Under the pieces are notes generated by a model. The model was not told the DNA's origin and ran no database searches. It worked only from the letters and a program-made list of their open reading frames with translations. A stretch of 64,000 nucleotides of DNA, from the NCBI GenBank assembly GCA_047975325.1, contig JBKEDF010000052.1, positions 42,659-106,658 on the forward strand, given 5' to 3'. Position numbers and translations under genes: made by a program. Of the stretch, positions 53,501 to 61,436 are shown piece after piece; the stretch's first letter is position 1; each line of letters opens with the position of its first letter. The stretch is from JBKEDF01 sp047975325. Lineage in GTDB: Bacteria > Pseudomonadota > Alphaproteobacteria > Rhodobacterales > Rhodobacteraceae.

Positions 53501-55148
53501 GGATTTCAAGGTTACGCTGATGCTGCATACCTATGTCGGGCGGGATCGGGAACAGGTACGCCGCGTGGCCGAGGGGCCGATGAAAGCCTATCTGGCCGCC
53601 GCCGTCGGGCTGGTAAAGCAATATGCCTGGTCCTTCCCGGCCTTCAAGAAACCGCAGGGCGTGACCAACCCGATGGATATCGACCTGCGCACCCTTTCCG
53701 CCGAGGAAAACGACGCAATCCTTGATTTCGCCTTTCAACGGTATTTTGAGGATTCGGGCTTGTTCGGCACGGTGGAAGACTGCCTTGATCGCGTCGAAAG
53801 CCTCAAGCGCATCGGGGTCAATGAGGTCGCATGCCTGATCGATTACGGCATTGCCCCGGAACAGGTGATGGAGGGGCTTTATCCGCTGGCCGAAGTCCTG
53901 CGCCGTTCCAATATGGAAGCCGGACCGGAAGAAGGTGACTATTCCATCGCCGCACAGCTTATCCGGCATCGGGTCACGCATATGCAATGCACCCCCTCCA
54001 TGGCCCGGATGATCGCGATGAACGACGACAGCCGCACCGCGCTCAATGGCCTGAAAACCCTGATGGTAGGCGGGGAGGCGCTTCCTTCCGCGTTGGTGGA
54101 GGATCTGCGCAGCATGACTTCGGCGCGAATCCTCAATATGTATGGCCCGACGGAAACAACCATCTGGTCCACCACCGAGGAAGTGGAGGCAACCGATGGC
54201 GTGGTCAATATCGGTACACCGATCGCCAATACGCAGGTCTATGTTCTTGATGAGGCACTTCAGCCCGTTCCGCCCGGAATTGCCGGGGAACTTTGGATCG
54301 GTGGCGATGGCGTTACACGGGGCTATTGGCAACGCGAGGATCTCACGGCGGATCGGTTCCGCGAGAATCCGTTCCATCCCGGCCGGATGTATTGCACCGG
54401 GGATCTTGTGAAACTGCGCCCCGATGGCAAGCTCGATTTCCTCGGTCGCGCCGATCATCAGGTAAAACTGCGTGGATATCGGATCGAACTGGGTGAGATC
54501 GAAACCGTTCTGGAGGCCCAGCCCGGCGTAACCCAGGCAGTGGTCATGGCGCGCGAGGATACACCGGGCGATCTGCGTCTGGTGGCTTATCTGCGGGGCA
54601 GCGCGCAGGAGGCCGCCCTTCGCCCCGCCCTTGCCGCGGCCCTGCCCGAACATATGGTGCCGCAGCATTTTGTGACCGTCGAACATTTCCCGCTGACGCC
54701 CAACCGCAAGGTGGACCGCAAGGCGCTCCCTGCCCCTTCGGCGGTGGCACCGGTCGAGGCAGAAGCCTATGTCGCCCCACAAGGCGTGGCCGAACAGATC
54801 GCAGCGATCTGGGGCCGCATCCTGGGTGTTCCGCAAGTCGGTGCGAAGGATAATTTCTTCGCCCTGGGGGGGCATTCCCTGCTGGCAGTGCAGGCCCATC
54901 GGGAACTGCGTTCGGAACTTGGCACGATGGCAGCCCGGCTTTCGATCACCGATATTTTCCGGTTCCCGACACTATCGGCACTGGCCAGTCACCTGGAAGG
55001 CGACAAGAAACCTGCATCTTCCGCCGATGGGTCGGCAACGGGAGACATTGCGGGATTGCCAGACACGGCCGGCCGCGCAGGGGCACGCGCGGATGCCATG
55101 GCCCGCCGTCGCGCCATGCGCGCCAAGCGGACAGGGGTGAATGCCTGA
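50592..55148 (+). CDS. NRPS-like protein: formyltransferase, split adenylation with inserted LLM monooxygenase, PCP
   Basis: A 1518-residue hybrid. Residues 1-200 are a formyl-THF-type transferase with the Asn92/His94/Asp128 triad (NFHDGPLP, GDIDEG), followed by its C-terminal domain to about 290. Residues 300-505 end like a condensation domain but have no HHxxxDG. The adenylation domain starts near 510 with A3 YTSGSTGRPKG at 667 and A4 SLSFDISVLELFW. At 750 (MEFSIYYWGNDDGAG) a luciferase-like flavin monooxygenase of the MupA/Atu3671 type begins and runs to about 1105. The A domain resumes, with A5 NMYGPTETTIWS near 1182, A8 and the PNRKVDRKAL end. PCP serine is Ser1429. No TE. AAGGAG lies 6 bases ahead of the ATG. 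The gene overlaps the PPTase by 8 bases. Amino-acid specificity cannot be read reliably. Confidence 0.95.
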   Translation: MSPFSALLIGNESLTIQCGEMLLSRGHGITAVVTRNPEIQSWAEAKGLRTEHQGTGLTDALSGLSVDWLFSVANLNVIPDAVLKLASKGAVNFHDGPLPRYAGLNAPVWAILNGETQHGITWHLIEGDIDEGRILEQRLFEIAPNDSALTLNTRCFEAAIDSFPALLDKLETGAPEAQKQDLSQRSLYLRADRPAAAGRIDFTKPADEALRLIRALDHGDYLNPLTCAKIEAGNRVLAVSRAEITEGAGQPGTVLEASEAGLVIACGEGALRLTGLKDMDGKAVCPSSLDVESIPSPDTAKAKVLSEALAAIAPQEGPMRRLLAELIPAQIPHAEGNGATDWQQLSLPTAPLAALALGLLRATGQSTADLAHAGGNDPAPGYVAPWSPLRTDLSGTVDEASARFNTALDAARKRPGFACDLVLRDPALAGLHMPDIAISDGDAPVRGSVITLTGQALHYDRAQLTDAEAKALSARIATFAAAFTGTADVASLPILPEAERKALLDGPNNTGADYDRSLTVHQAFEAQVVRTPDAPAVVFEGTELTYAALNARANSAAHVLIGLGVKPGTLVGLCTTRSLDLLVGALAIQKAGGAYVPMDPAYPAERIALYIEDSAAPVIVTQSALAADLPTGGAQVLEIDSDPRLHEVPDTNPDSGVTAGDLAYMIYTSGSTGRPKGVMVEHRNVANFFTGMDARIGTEAGVWLAVTSLSFDISVLELFWTLARGFKLVLSSDENRALVSSGRISSGQGMEFSIYYWGNDDGAGPKKYEMLLEGARFADSHGFCAVWTPERHFHAFGGPYPNPSVTGAAVAAVTKNISVRAGSCVVPLHHPARIAEEWAVIDNLTNGRAGLAIASGWQPEDFVLRPENTPPANKPAMFAVADQIRRLWRGEGVDFPKADGTPFTVKTQPRPVSKELPLWVTTAGNPDTWREAGKLGAHVLTHLLGQSIQEVADKIRIYHQALREAGHDPADFKVTLMLHTYVGRDREQVRRVAEGPMKAYLAAAVGLVKQYAWSFPAFKKPQGVTNPMDIDLRTLSAEENDAILDFAFQRYFEDSGLFGTVEDCLDRVESLKRIGVNEVACLIDYGIAPEQVMEGLYPLAEVLRRSNMEAGPEEGDYSIAAQLIRHRVTHMQCTPSMARMIAMNDDSRTALNGLKTLMVGGEALPSALVEDLRSMTSARILNMYGPTETTIWSTTEEVEATDGVVNIGTPIANTQVYVLDEALQPVPPGIAGELWIGGDGVTRGYWQREDLTADRFRENPFHPGRMYCTGDLVKLRPDGKLDFLGRADHQVKLRGYRIELGEIETVLEAQPGVTQAVVMAREDTPGDLRLVAYLRGSAQEAALRPALAAALPEHMVPQHFVTVEHFPLTPNRKVDRKALPAPSAVAPVEAEAYVAPQGVAEQIAAIWGRILGVPQVGAKDNFFALGGHSLLAVQAHRELRSELGTMAARLSITDIFRFPTLSALASHLEGDKKPASSADGSATGDIAGLPDTAGRAGARADAMARRRAMRAKRTGVNA

Positions 55149-55797
55149 CGGAACCCTTGCCGGACTAGTCCAGGCCGCGCGCAAAATAATACCCATCCAT
55201 TGCGGGTTGGGCGCGGCCGATCCCCAAGCACCTCCTTCGGGCCTCTGGCCCGGGGAGGTCATTCAGGCCGTTCCGGCCCGGCTGGCGGAATTTGCCGCAG
55301 GCCGCATCGCCGCACGGGCCGCAATGGCCGAACTTGGCCACCCTCCCACTGCAATCCCGATGGGATCGGATCGCGCCCCGATCTGGCCCACGGGCCTTTC
55401 AGGCTCCATCAGCCACAGCAAGACCGCCTGCCTGGCTGCCGTAACCCCCCTGCCATATCTGATCGGTATAGATCTTGAACCGGATGAAGATCTTTCGCCC
55501 GAGCTTTGGCCAACCATCCTGCGCCCGTCGGAAATTGCAAACCTGCCCCGACACCACGCAGCCCGCCACGCCAAACAGATCTTTTCCGCAAAGGAGGCCG
55601 CCTATAAAGCCCAATACGCAAGCTCACGCCAATTTATCGACTTCCAGGCCCTGGAAGTTTCGATTCAGGGGCGGCGGTTTACCGCCACCTTTTGCCAATC
55701 CGTCCCGGGTTTCACAATTGGCGCCGTGCTTGAAGGGCAAATCAGCGTCGGCCACGGACATATATTGACCGCAGTCATCTGTGATCTGCGGAAATGA
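55141..55797 (+). CDS. 4'-phosphopantetheinyl transferase, Sfp/EntD type
   Basis: A 218-residue enzyme that moves phosphopantetheine from CoA to carrier-protein serines. GSISHSKTACLAAV precedes the magnesium-binding GIDLEP (about 107-112), and IFSAKEAAYKAQY (about 146-158) is the second PPTase motif. Its general build is closer to EntD than to Sfp. It overlaps the end of the NRPS gene by 8 bases and is the last gene of the operon, so it most likely activates the PKS ACP (Ser1790) and NRPS PCP (Ser1429). Confidence 0.92.
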   Translation: MPDGTLAGLVQAARKIIPIHCGLGAADPQAPPSGLWPGEVIQAVPARLAEFAAGRIAARAAMAELGHPPTAIPMGSDRAPIWPTGLSGSISHSKTACLAAVTPLPYLIGIDLEPDEDLSPELWPTILRPSEIANLPRHHAARHAKQIFSAKEAAYKAQYASSRQFIDFQALEVSIQGRRFTATFCQSVPGFTIGAVLEGQISVGHGHILTAVICDLRK

Positions 55798-55810
55798 ATG
55801 ACAAGGTCAT

Positions 55811-56329
55811 CTAGCCGACGATCATCTGCTTCATCTTCAGCGCCTCATATTCAAGCTCACGAAGCCGGAAACTGACCAGATCCCCAAGTGAAATCAAACC
55901 GATGAGTTCCTCATCACGCATGATCGGCATATGACGAAACCGACCATCCGTCATTTTTTGCAAAACCTGGATAATCCCTTCCTCAGGGGTACAGGTGACA
56001 ACCTTGCGCGTCATCAGATCCACCGCGGTCAGCGATAACATCTCGGGGCCATCGGCCAGTTTGCGTACGATATCACGTTCTGAAAGTATACCTTGCAACT
56101 TGCCGCTGGCATCGGTGACGATCAGCACGCCAATACCATTGGTTTTCAACACCTCAACGGCATGGGCGATAGTTTCCTGCGGACGAATGGAAATAATCTG
56201 GCCGCCTTTGTTTTCCAGTAAATTACTTACGGTTGAGGCAGTCGTGGAAAGGTTGCTGCGCGCCGACTGGCTGACCTCATGCGCGCTGACAGAATCCCGG
56301 CGCATCTTTCCCTGATAAGAGCTTGGCAT
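55811..56329 (-). CDS. CBS-domain protein
   Basis: A 172-residue protein with two CBS motifs (about 55-165: ILSERDIVRKLADGPEM and MTDGRFRHMPIMRDEELIGLISLGDLV), a pair that usually binds adenosine nucleotides as an energy sensor. The first 50 residues are polar, Ser-rich and low in complexity. The ATG at 56329 has a strong GGAGG ribosome site 7 bases ahead; the in-frame extension to 56383 has none. It converges on the PPTase gene with 13 bases between. Its target is unknown. Confidence 0.9.
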   Translation of the reverse strand: MPSSYQGKMRRDSVSAHEVSQSARSNLSTTASTVSNLLENKGGQIISIRPQETIAHAVEVLKTNGIGVLIVTDASGKLQGILSERDIVRKLADGPEMLSLTAVDLMTRKVVTCTPEEGIIQVLQKMTDGRFRHMPIMRDEELIGLISLGDLVSFRLRELEYEALKMKQMIVG

Positions 56330-56408
56330 TGCGTAACCTCCATTTTGCAATAGAAAGCTTACACGCCCCAAAGGATGTTCCAAAAGGAAAAACCGGATTG
56401 GAAGGACG

Positions 56409-56594
56409 ATGTTCGCGAACCTGCCATACCTGTCCCCCCTGCTGGCAACGATCCTGTTCGTGATCGCCGTCTTTGCCGGATATCGTTATCGCCATGTGTG
56501 GAAATCCGAAGGTCCCGCCTGGCAGGCATGGCTGTTCGGGCTGACTGCCGCCGCCTGCCTTCTGGCGCTCGCCTTTCTGCCAATGAAAATGTAA
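56409..56594 (+). CDS. Small two-helix membrane protein, hypothetical
   Basis: 61 residues with two hydrophobic helices (about 9-24 and 40-57) around a short basic, Trp-containing loop (RYRHVWKSEGPAWQAW). A GGAAGGA ribosome site precedes the ATG. No family is recognised from the sequence. It converges on nqrM with 11 bases between the stop codons. Confidence 0.7.
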   Translation: MFANLPYLSPLLATILFVIAVFAGYRYRHVWKSEGPAWQAWLFGLTAAACLLALAFLPMKM

Positions 56595-56605
56595 CGTCCG
56601 AAACT

Positions 56606-56842
56606 TCAGGCGGTTTCGTGCGCCTGCTCGGCCGCCTTGCGCGCCCGCGGGCATTGCAGCCTTTCACGCAGCGGACTGTCGGGATCGATATCCTTCTTGC
56701 ATACCATGCATTTATCGGCGCCAGAAATGGCGTTCAGCCCACCGCAACTGCCCTTGATCGTCTTCCCCATCAACATGACGCCAAGCGACATGCCAACCAC
56801 AACAAGCATCAGAAGGACAAAGGCAAGAAGGAATGTAGACAC
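56606..56842 (-). CDS. nqrM: Na+-NQR maturation protein NqrM (DUF539)
   Basis: A 78-residue protein with one N-terminal membrane helix (residues 4-26) and four cysteines at 33, 45, 48 and 64 in the pattern GSCGGL, CMVC and QCP. This is the NqrM/DUF539 signature; NqrM is needed to mature Na+-NQR, probably by supplying iron for the site held between NqrD and NqrE. It lies 10 bases downstream of apbE on the same strand and faces away from the nqr operon. Confidence 0.9.
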   Translation of the reverse strand: MSTFLLAFVLLMLVVVGMSLGVMLMGKTIKGSCGGLNAISGADKCMVCKKDIDPDSPLRERLQCPRARKAAEQAHETA

Positions 56843-56852
56843 CGGCGTTACC

Positions 56853-57878
56853 CTATTCGAAGGATGATTGCAGTTCCCGGAACCGCGAACTGGTCGTAGT
56901 CACAAAGCTATTATCGCCTTCCTGCCCGTCATGTGCAATGAACAAGACGGCAAGGCCCAGATCCTCGGCGATCGGCATGCCACGTTCCTGCCCCAGCGCC
57001 AGTAACGCCGTGGCCCAGCCATCCGCCAGCATCGCGGTTTCGGCCAGAACCGTGACCGAGGCGGTACCATGGGTGATCGGCCGGCCCGTGCGGGCATCAA
57101 TGATATGCGAATAGCGTACGCCATCCACCTCAAAATAGTTCCGATAGTCACCCGAAGTGGCCATGCCCAACCCGGAAAGGCGGACAACCTGCTGCACCTT
57201 GCGACTGCCGCTGTCAGGCTGTTCAACACCAATGCGCCAGATTTCACCTTCCGGGTTCCTGCCTGCGGTAACCAGTTCGCCACCGATTTCAACCATGTAA
57301 TCCGTCAGGCCAAGATCATGCAGTGCGCGGCCCACGGCATCGACGCCATACCCCTTGGCAATGGCAGCAAGATAGACATTCACGCCGGGCTGTTTCTTGG
57401 CCAGTGTTGGCGGATCAACGGTCAGTTCCAGCACCCTGTCCTGCCCAACCTGCGCCAGCGCTGCGACAATCGCATCATCTGCAGGATGGGGCGTCTCAGG
57501 CGTGCGTGCGCCAAAACCCCAGAGTTCGATAAGTGGGCCCAATGTCACGTCAAACTGGCCATCGCTTTGGGCATGAACCTGATTCGCGGTGGCCATGACC
57601 TCGGCCAGCGCCGGAGAAACCTGCACCGGGTCGGTATCCTGCCGGGCATTGAACCGGGAAACTTCGGAATTCGGATCCCAGTTCGACATCAGGGCATTGA
57701 CCGTATCCAGCACGGACCCGATTGCGGCTTCGACTTCTTCGAGTTCAAGCCGGGCCTCGTGATCCACGGCGACGATGTTATAGGTCGTCCCCATCGTCTC
57801 ACCCGTGAATTTCAGGGTTTCGGCATCGGATTGGCAGGCCGGCAACAGGAATATCAGTCCTATCAATACCGCACGCAT
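56853..57878 (-). CDS. apbE: FAD:protein FMN transferase ApbE
   Basis: A 341-residue lipoprotein that uses FAD to attach FMN covalently to threonines in NqrB and NqrC. The signal peptide MRAVLIGLIFLLPACQS has a lipobox with Cys15. TLKFTGETMGTTYNIVAV is the family start of the mature protein, and GTASVTVLAETAMLADGWATAL the FAD/Mg region. The ATG at 57878 is chosen for its AAGGAAGGG ribosome site and the signal peptide. It is divergent from nqrA with a 209-base shared promoter region, and is followed by nqrM. Confidence 0.93.
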   Translation of the reverse strand: MRAVLIGLIFLLPACQSDAETLKFTGETMGTTYNIVAVDHEARLELEEVEAAIGSVLDTVNALMSNWDPNSEVSRFNARQDTDPVQVSPALAEVMATANQVHAQSDGQFDVTLGPLIELWGFGARTPETPHPADDAIVAALAQVGQDRVLELTVDPPTLAKKQPGVNVYLAAIAKGYGVDAVGRALHDLGLTDYMVEIGGELVTAGRNPEGEIWRIGVEQPDSGSRKVQQVVRLSGLGMATSGDYRNYFEVDGVRYSHIIDARTGRPITHGTASVTVLAETAMLADGWATALLALGQERGMPIAEDLGLAVLFIAHDGQEGDNSFVTTTSSRFRELQSSFE

Positions 57879-58070
57879 TGCAGGGTGCCCTTCCTTAAAA
57901 AACGGAGCGCAACTCTTGCCGTCAAAACCACAGGCTGTCAATAATAAGGGCAAATGGGGTCCGTGCCGCAACACTCATGCACCTGCGCATCGCAATTGCC
58001 CTTGCGCTGGAATTGAATCGCGTGAATGCGGTAGAAGACGGTTCGAACGTGGCATGCGCCGCGACAAGAA

Positions 58071-58090
58071 AAAGGCGGGGGCAGAATTTG
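58071..58090 (+). promoter_or_regulatory. Ribosome site and TTG start of nqrA
   Basis: AAAGGCGGGGG (58071-58081) lies 6 bases before TTG at 58088. The protein from this TTG (QHFKLRKGLDLPISG) matches the conserved NqrA N-terminus, whereas the upstream in-frame ATG at 57977 would add 37 residues without family resemblance. Confidence 0.7.
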
Positions 58091-59431
58091 CAGCACTTCA
58101 AGCTACGTAAAGGCCTTGATCTTCCGATCAGCGGTGCGCCGCGAGAGGAAATCGGGACCGGCCCGCAAATCAGGACCATCGGACTGCTCGGGGCAGATTA
58201 TCTTGGGTTGAAACCGCGCCTTGCGGTGGAACAGGGCGATGTGGTTGCCGCCGGAAGCCCTGTTTTCGCAAGCAAGGAAACTCCCGATGCGGTTGTCGTC
58301 TCACCCGTCGCGGGCCGGGTCAAGGCAATCAATCGTGGTGCCCGCCGCATCCTTCTTAGTGTTGAAATCGAACTGGACGAAAATGCGGCCCCACCCGTTG
58401 ATTTCAGCACAACCGGTGATATTGCGACGGCCGAAGGGCTGGTGGCGCGGCTTTGTGCCGCAGGTTTGTGGACCTCATTTCGGACCCGGCCCTATTCCAA
58501 GGTGCCCGATCCCGCCAGCCGACCGGCCGCGATCTATGTCACCGCCATGGACAGTGAACCACTGGCCCCGGATGCCGCCCTGATCATTGCCGATGCCGGA
58601 GATGCCTTTGCGAAGGGGCTGGAGGCCGTCGCGCGGCTATGCGATGGCACCACCTATCTGTGCCATACCGCAGGCACCGATATCCCGGGGGCAGACCTGC
58701 AAGGGGTTGATCCTGTTTCCTTTTCCGGCCCGCACCCTGCGGGCTTGCCCGGCACGCACATGCATTTCCTTGATCCGCCCAGTGCCACCAGAACCGTCTG
58801 GACCATCTGGTATCAGGATATCATCGCCATCGGGCGCATGTTGACCACCGGTCACGTGGATGGCGAAAGGGTAATCGCGCTGAGCGGACCGCTTTGCAGC
58901 AATCCGCGCCTCATCCGCACTGTCAGCGGCGCGTCAATGGTGGAACTGACCGCCGGTGAGATCGACACATCCGTCCCCGCAAGGCTGATTTCGGGTTCGG
59001 TGCTCAGTGGTCGCGCCGGAGCCGGGGTTGAAGCCTATCTGGGCCGCTATGCCCGCCAGATCACGGTCATAGAAGAGGATCACAAGCAGATCCCGCTGGG
59101 CTGGATCAGGCCGATGTCAAATAAATATGCGGTGCAGCCGGTGCTTGGCTCGGCCCTTTCCAGAAAACTCTATGCACTGACCTCGAACCTGAATGGCGGC
59201 CGTCGCGCCATGGTGCCCATCGGAACGTTTGAAACCCTCATGCCGCAGGATTTTCTGCCAACACAAATGTTGCGCGCCCTGTTGGTCATGGATACGGATA
59301 CCGCACAGGCGCTTGGTGCGCTGGAACTGGATGAGGAGGATCTGGGCCTCGTCGGCTTTTCCTGCCCGGCAAAATATGAATATGGCCTCGCCCTGCGCGA
59401 CTGCCTGACCAAGATCGAAAAGGAGGGTTAG
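58088..59431 (+). CDS. nqrA: Na+-translocating NADH:quinone reductase subunit A
   Basis: A 448-residue peripheral subunit of Na+-NQR, thought to bind quinone on the cytoplasmic side. QHFKLRKGLDLPISGAP is the conserved start. VAAGSPVFASKE and VVSPVAGRVKAINRGARR form the biotinyl-lipoyl-like N-terminal fold. Length agrees with the well-known Vibrio protein. First gene of the nqrABCDEF operon; TTG start as described in the separate entry. Confidence 0.94.
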   Translation: MQHFKLRKGLDLPISGAPREEIGTGPQIRTIGLLGADYLGLKPRLAVEQGDVVAAGSPVFASKETPDAVVVSPVAGRVKAINRGARRILLSVEIELDENAAPPVDFSTTGDIATAEGLVARLCAAGLWTSFRTRPYSKVPDPASRPAAIYVTAMDSEPLAPDAALIIADAGDAFAKGLEAVARLCDGTTYLCHTAGTDIPGADLQGVDPVSFSGPHPAGLPGTHMHFLDPPSATRTVWTIWYQDIIAIGRMLTTGHVDGERVIALSGPLCSNPRLIRTVSGASMVELTAGEIDTSVPARLISGSVLSGRAGAGVEAYLGRYARQITVIEEDHKQIPLGWIRPMSNKYAVQPVLGSALSRKLYALTSNLNGGRRAMVPIGTFETLMPQDFLPTQMLRALLVMDTDTAQALGALELDEEDLGLVGFSCPAKYEYGLALRDCLTKIEKEG

Positions 59432-59437
59432 CCCTTG
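59421..59437 (+). promoter_or_regulatory. Ribosome site and TTG start of nqrB
   Basis: AGGAGGG (59421-59427), inside the last codons of nqrA, lies 7 bases before TTG at 59435. The protein from this codon (GLRSFFDRIEPHF) matches the conserved NqrB N-terminus, so the TTG is well supported. Confidence 0.85.
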
Positions 59438-60634
59438 GGGTTGCGCAGTTTTTTTGACCGGATCGAGCCACATTTCGTTAAAGGTGGCAAATGGGAAAAG
59501 CTCTTTCCCGTCTATGAGATGATAGAGAGTTTCATCTACACGCCAAGGACGGTGACCACGGCCGCACCGCATGCCCGGTCCTATGTCGATATGAAGCGGA
59601 TCATGACCTATGTGGTCATCGCGACAATCCCTTGCATCATCTTCGGACTTTACAATACCGGGCTGCAGGTCAATTCGGCAATTGCCACATTTGGTCCCTC
59701 GGGTTGGCGCACCAGCGTGATCGGGGCCCTCGGGATCGGCTTCGACCCTGCCAGTCCCCTGGCAAATATGCTGCACGGGCTGCTGTATTTCCTGCCTATC
59801 TACATAACCACATTGGTCGTCGGCGGCCTGTGGGAGGTACTTTTTGCCACGGTTCGCGGGCATGAGGTGAACGAGGGATTCCTTGTAACATCAATGCTTT
59901 ACACCCTTATCCTGCCACCTTCGGTGCCACTCTGGCAGGTCGCTCTTGGAATTTCCTTCGGTGTGGTCATCGGCAAGGAGGTATTTGGCGGCACTGGCAA
60001 GAACTTCCTCAACCCGGCACTGGTCGGGCGCGCCTTTCTTTATTTCGCCTATCCCGCCTATATGTCCGGTGACACGATCTGGACGCCGGTGGATGGGTTT
60101 TCGGGTGCGACGGCGCTGGCAGTCTCGGCATCCGACGGTTATCAGGAACTGGCTGCGCAGGGCGTCAGTTGGGCAAGCGCCTTTTACGGCACGGTTCAGG
60201 GCAGCTTGGGGGAAACCTCAACACTTGCCTGCCTGATCGGCCTGGGTTTCCTGCTCTTTACCCGGATCGCCAACTGGCGGCTTGTCGTCGGGTGTCTGGC
60301 AGGAATGATCGGCTTTTCGACCCTGCTCAACCTGATCGGTTCGGACAGCAATCCGATGTTTGCCATGCCCTGGTACTGGCATCTGGTTCTTGGCGGCTAT
60401 GCCTTCGGCCTTGTCTTCATGGTGACCGAGCCCGTTTCCGCCAGCCATACCAATGTGGGCCGCTATATCTATGGTGCCCTGATCGGTTTCATGGTGGTGA
60501 TGATCCGCGTGCTCAACCCGGCCTTCCCCGAAGGCATGATGCTGGCTATCCTGTTCGGCAACGTCTTTGCGCCGCTGATTGATTATTTCGTTGTGCGCGC
60601 CAATATCAGGCGGAGGGCCAAGCATCATGTCTGA
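59435..60634 (+). CDS. nqrB: Na+-NQR subunit B
   Basis: A 399-residue membrane subunit with about ten helices. It carries riboflavin and a covalent FMN, and is thought to form the Na+ pathway. The FMN-attachment motif GFSGATALA places the modified threonine at Thr226. FGGTGKNFLNPALVGRAFL is a further family signature. TTG start. It overlaps nqrC by 8 bases. Confidence 0.96.
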   Translation: MGLRSFFDRIEPHFVKGGKWEKLFPVYEMIESFIYTPRTVTTAAPHARSYVDMKRIMTYVVIATIPCIIFGLYNTGLQVNSAIATFGPSGWRTSVIGALGIGFDPASPLANMLHGLLYFLPIYITTLVVGGLWEVLFATVRGHEVNEGFLVTSMLYTLILPPSVPLWQVALGISFGVVIGKEVFGGTGKNFLNPALVGRAFLYFAYPAYMSGDTIWTPVDGFSGATALAVSASDGYQELAAQGVSWASAFYGTVQGSLGETSTLACLIGLGFLLFTRIANWRLVVGCLAGMIGFSTLLNLIGSDSNPMFAMPWYWHLVLGGYAFGLVFMVTEPVSASHTNVGRYIYGALIGFMVVMIRVLNPAFPEGMMLAILFGNVFAPLIDYFVVRANIRRRAKHHV

Positions 60635-61436
60635 CCACAATGCCGACAATCCCGGCCTGATACGCCGCTTTCTGGCGCTGCCGACCGATTCCGTACCCAA
60701 GACCCTGTTCGTGGCGGTTGCACTATGCCTTTTCGCCTCGATGATCGTTTCGGCCGCGGCGGTGGTCCTGCGGCCGCTTCAGGCCGAAAACCGGCTTCGC
60801 GACAAACAGGTCAATATCCTGCAGGTCGCGGGTCTTTATGAACCCGGTATTGATATCACGGCGGCCTTCGCGAGTTTCGAGCCGCAGGTCCTGGAACTGG
60901 CCACAGGCAGGTTTACCGATCAGTTCGATCCGCAAACCTTCGATGACCTTGCTGCCGCCGATGATCCGGTACTGTCGGACGCACTGACCGATGATCCCGC
61001 CTCGATCGGGCGGCAGTCGCGCTTTGTCGTCGTCTACCTGCTGCGCGACCAGGACGGCGCGCTCGACAAGGTCATCCTGCCGATCTACGGCTATGGTCTG
61101 TGGTCCACGCTTTACGGCTATATCGCCGTGGAGGAGGATGCCAACTCCATCTATGGTCTGCAATTCTACCAACATGCGGAAACCCCGGGCCTTGGCGCAG
61201 AGGTGGACAACCCGCGCTGGAAGGCGCTTTGGCGGGACAAGAAACTGGCCGATGCAGACGGCACCCTGCAGATCACCGTGGCCAAGACAGCCACAGCGGC
61301 GGGTGAGGATTTCCATGTCGATGCGCTGTCGGGGGCAACACTGACCTCCCGCGGGGTCGATAACCTGGTACGGTTCTGGATGGGCGATCAGGGCTATGGC
61401 CCCTTCCTGAACAACCTCAAGACGGGGGACATCTGA
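60627..61436 (+). CDS. nqrC: Na+-NQR subunit C
   Basis: A 269-residue subunit with one N-terminal membrane helix (about 30-50) and a periplasmic flavin domain. DALSGATLTSRGVDN places the covalently flavinylated threonine at Thr238. GLWSTLYGYIAVE and the ETPGLGAEVD segment are shared with other FMN-binding domain proteins. The ATG at 60627 has a GGAGGG site; the earlier in-frame ATG at 60579 lies well inside nqrB. Confidence 0.95.
   Translation: MSDHNADNPGLIRRFLALPTDSVPKTLFVAVALCLFASMIVSAAAVVLRPLQAENRLRDKQVNILQVAGLYEPGIDITAAFASFEPQVLELATGRFTDQFDPQTFDDLAAADDPVLSDALTDDPASIGRQSRFVVVYLLRDQDGALDKVILPIYGYGLWSTLYGYIAVEEDANSIYGLQFYQHAETPGLGAEVDNPRWKALWRDKKLADADGTLQITVAKTATAAGEDFHVDALSGATLTSRGVDNLVRFWMGDQGYGPFLNNLKTGDI

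Noticed and set aside
53475..54899. A 474-codon minus-strand open frame opposite the NRPS
   Set aside because: It mirrors the adenylation/PCP coding region, which carries clear motifs on the plus strand, and shows no domain of its own.
58040..58060. A GGTTCGAA stretch suggestive of a tRNA T-loop
   Set aside because: No acceptor stem, anticodon arm or CCA end can be formed around it; no tRNA genes were found in the window.
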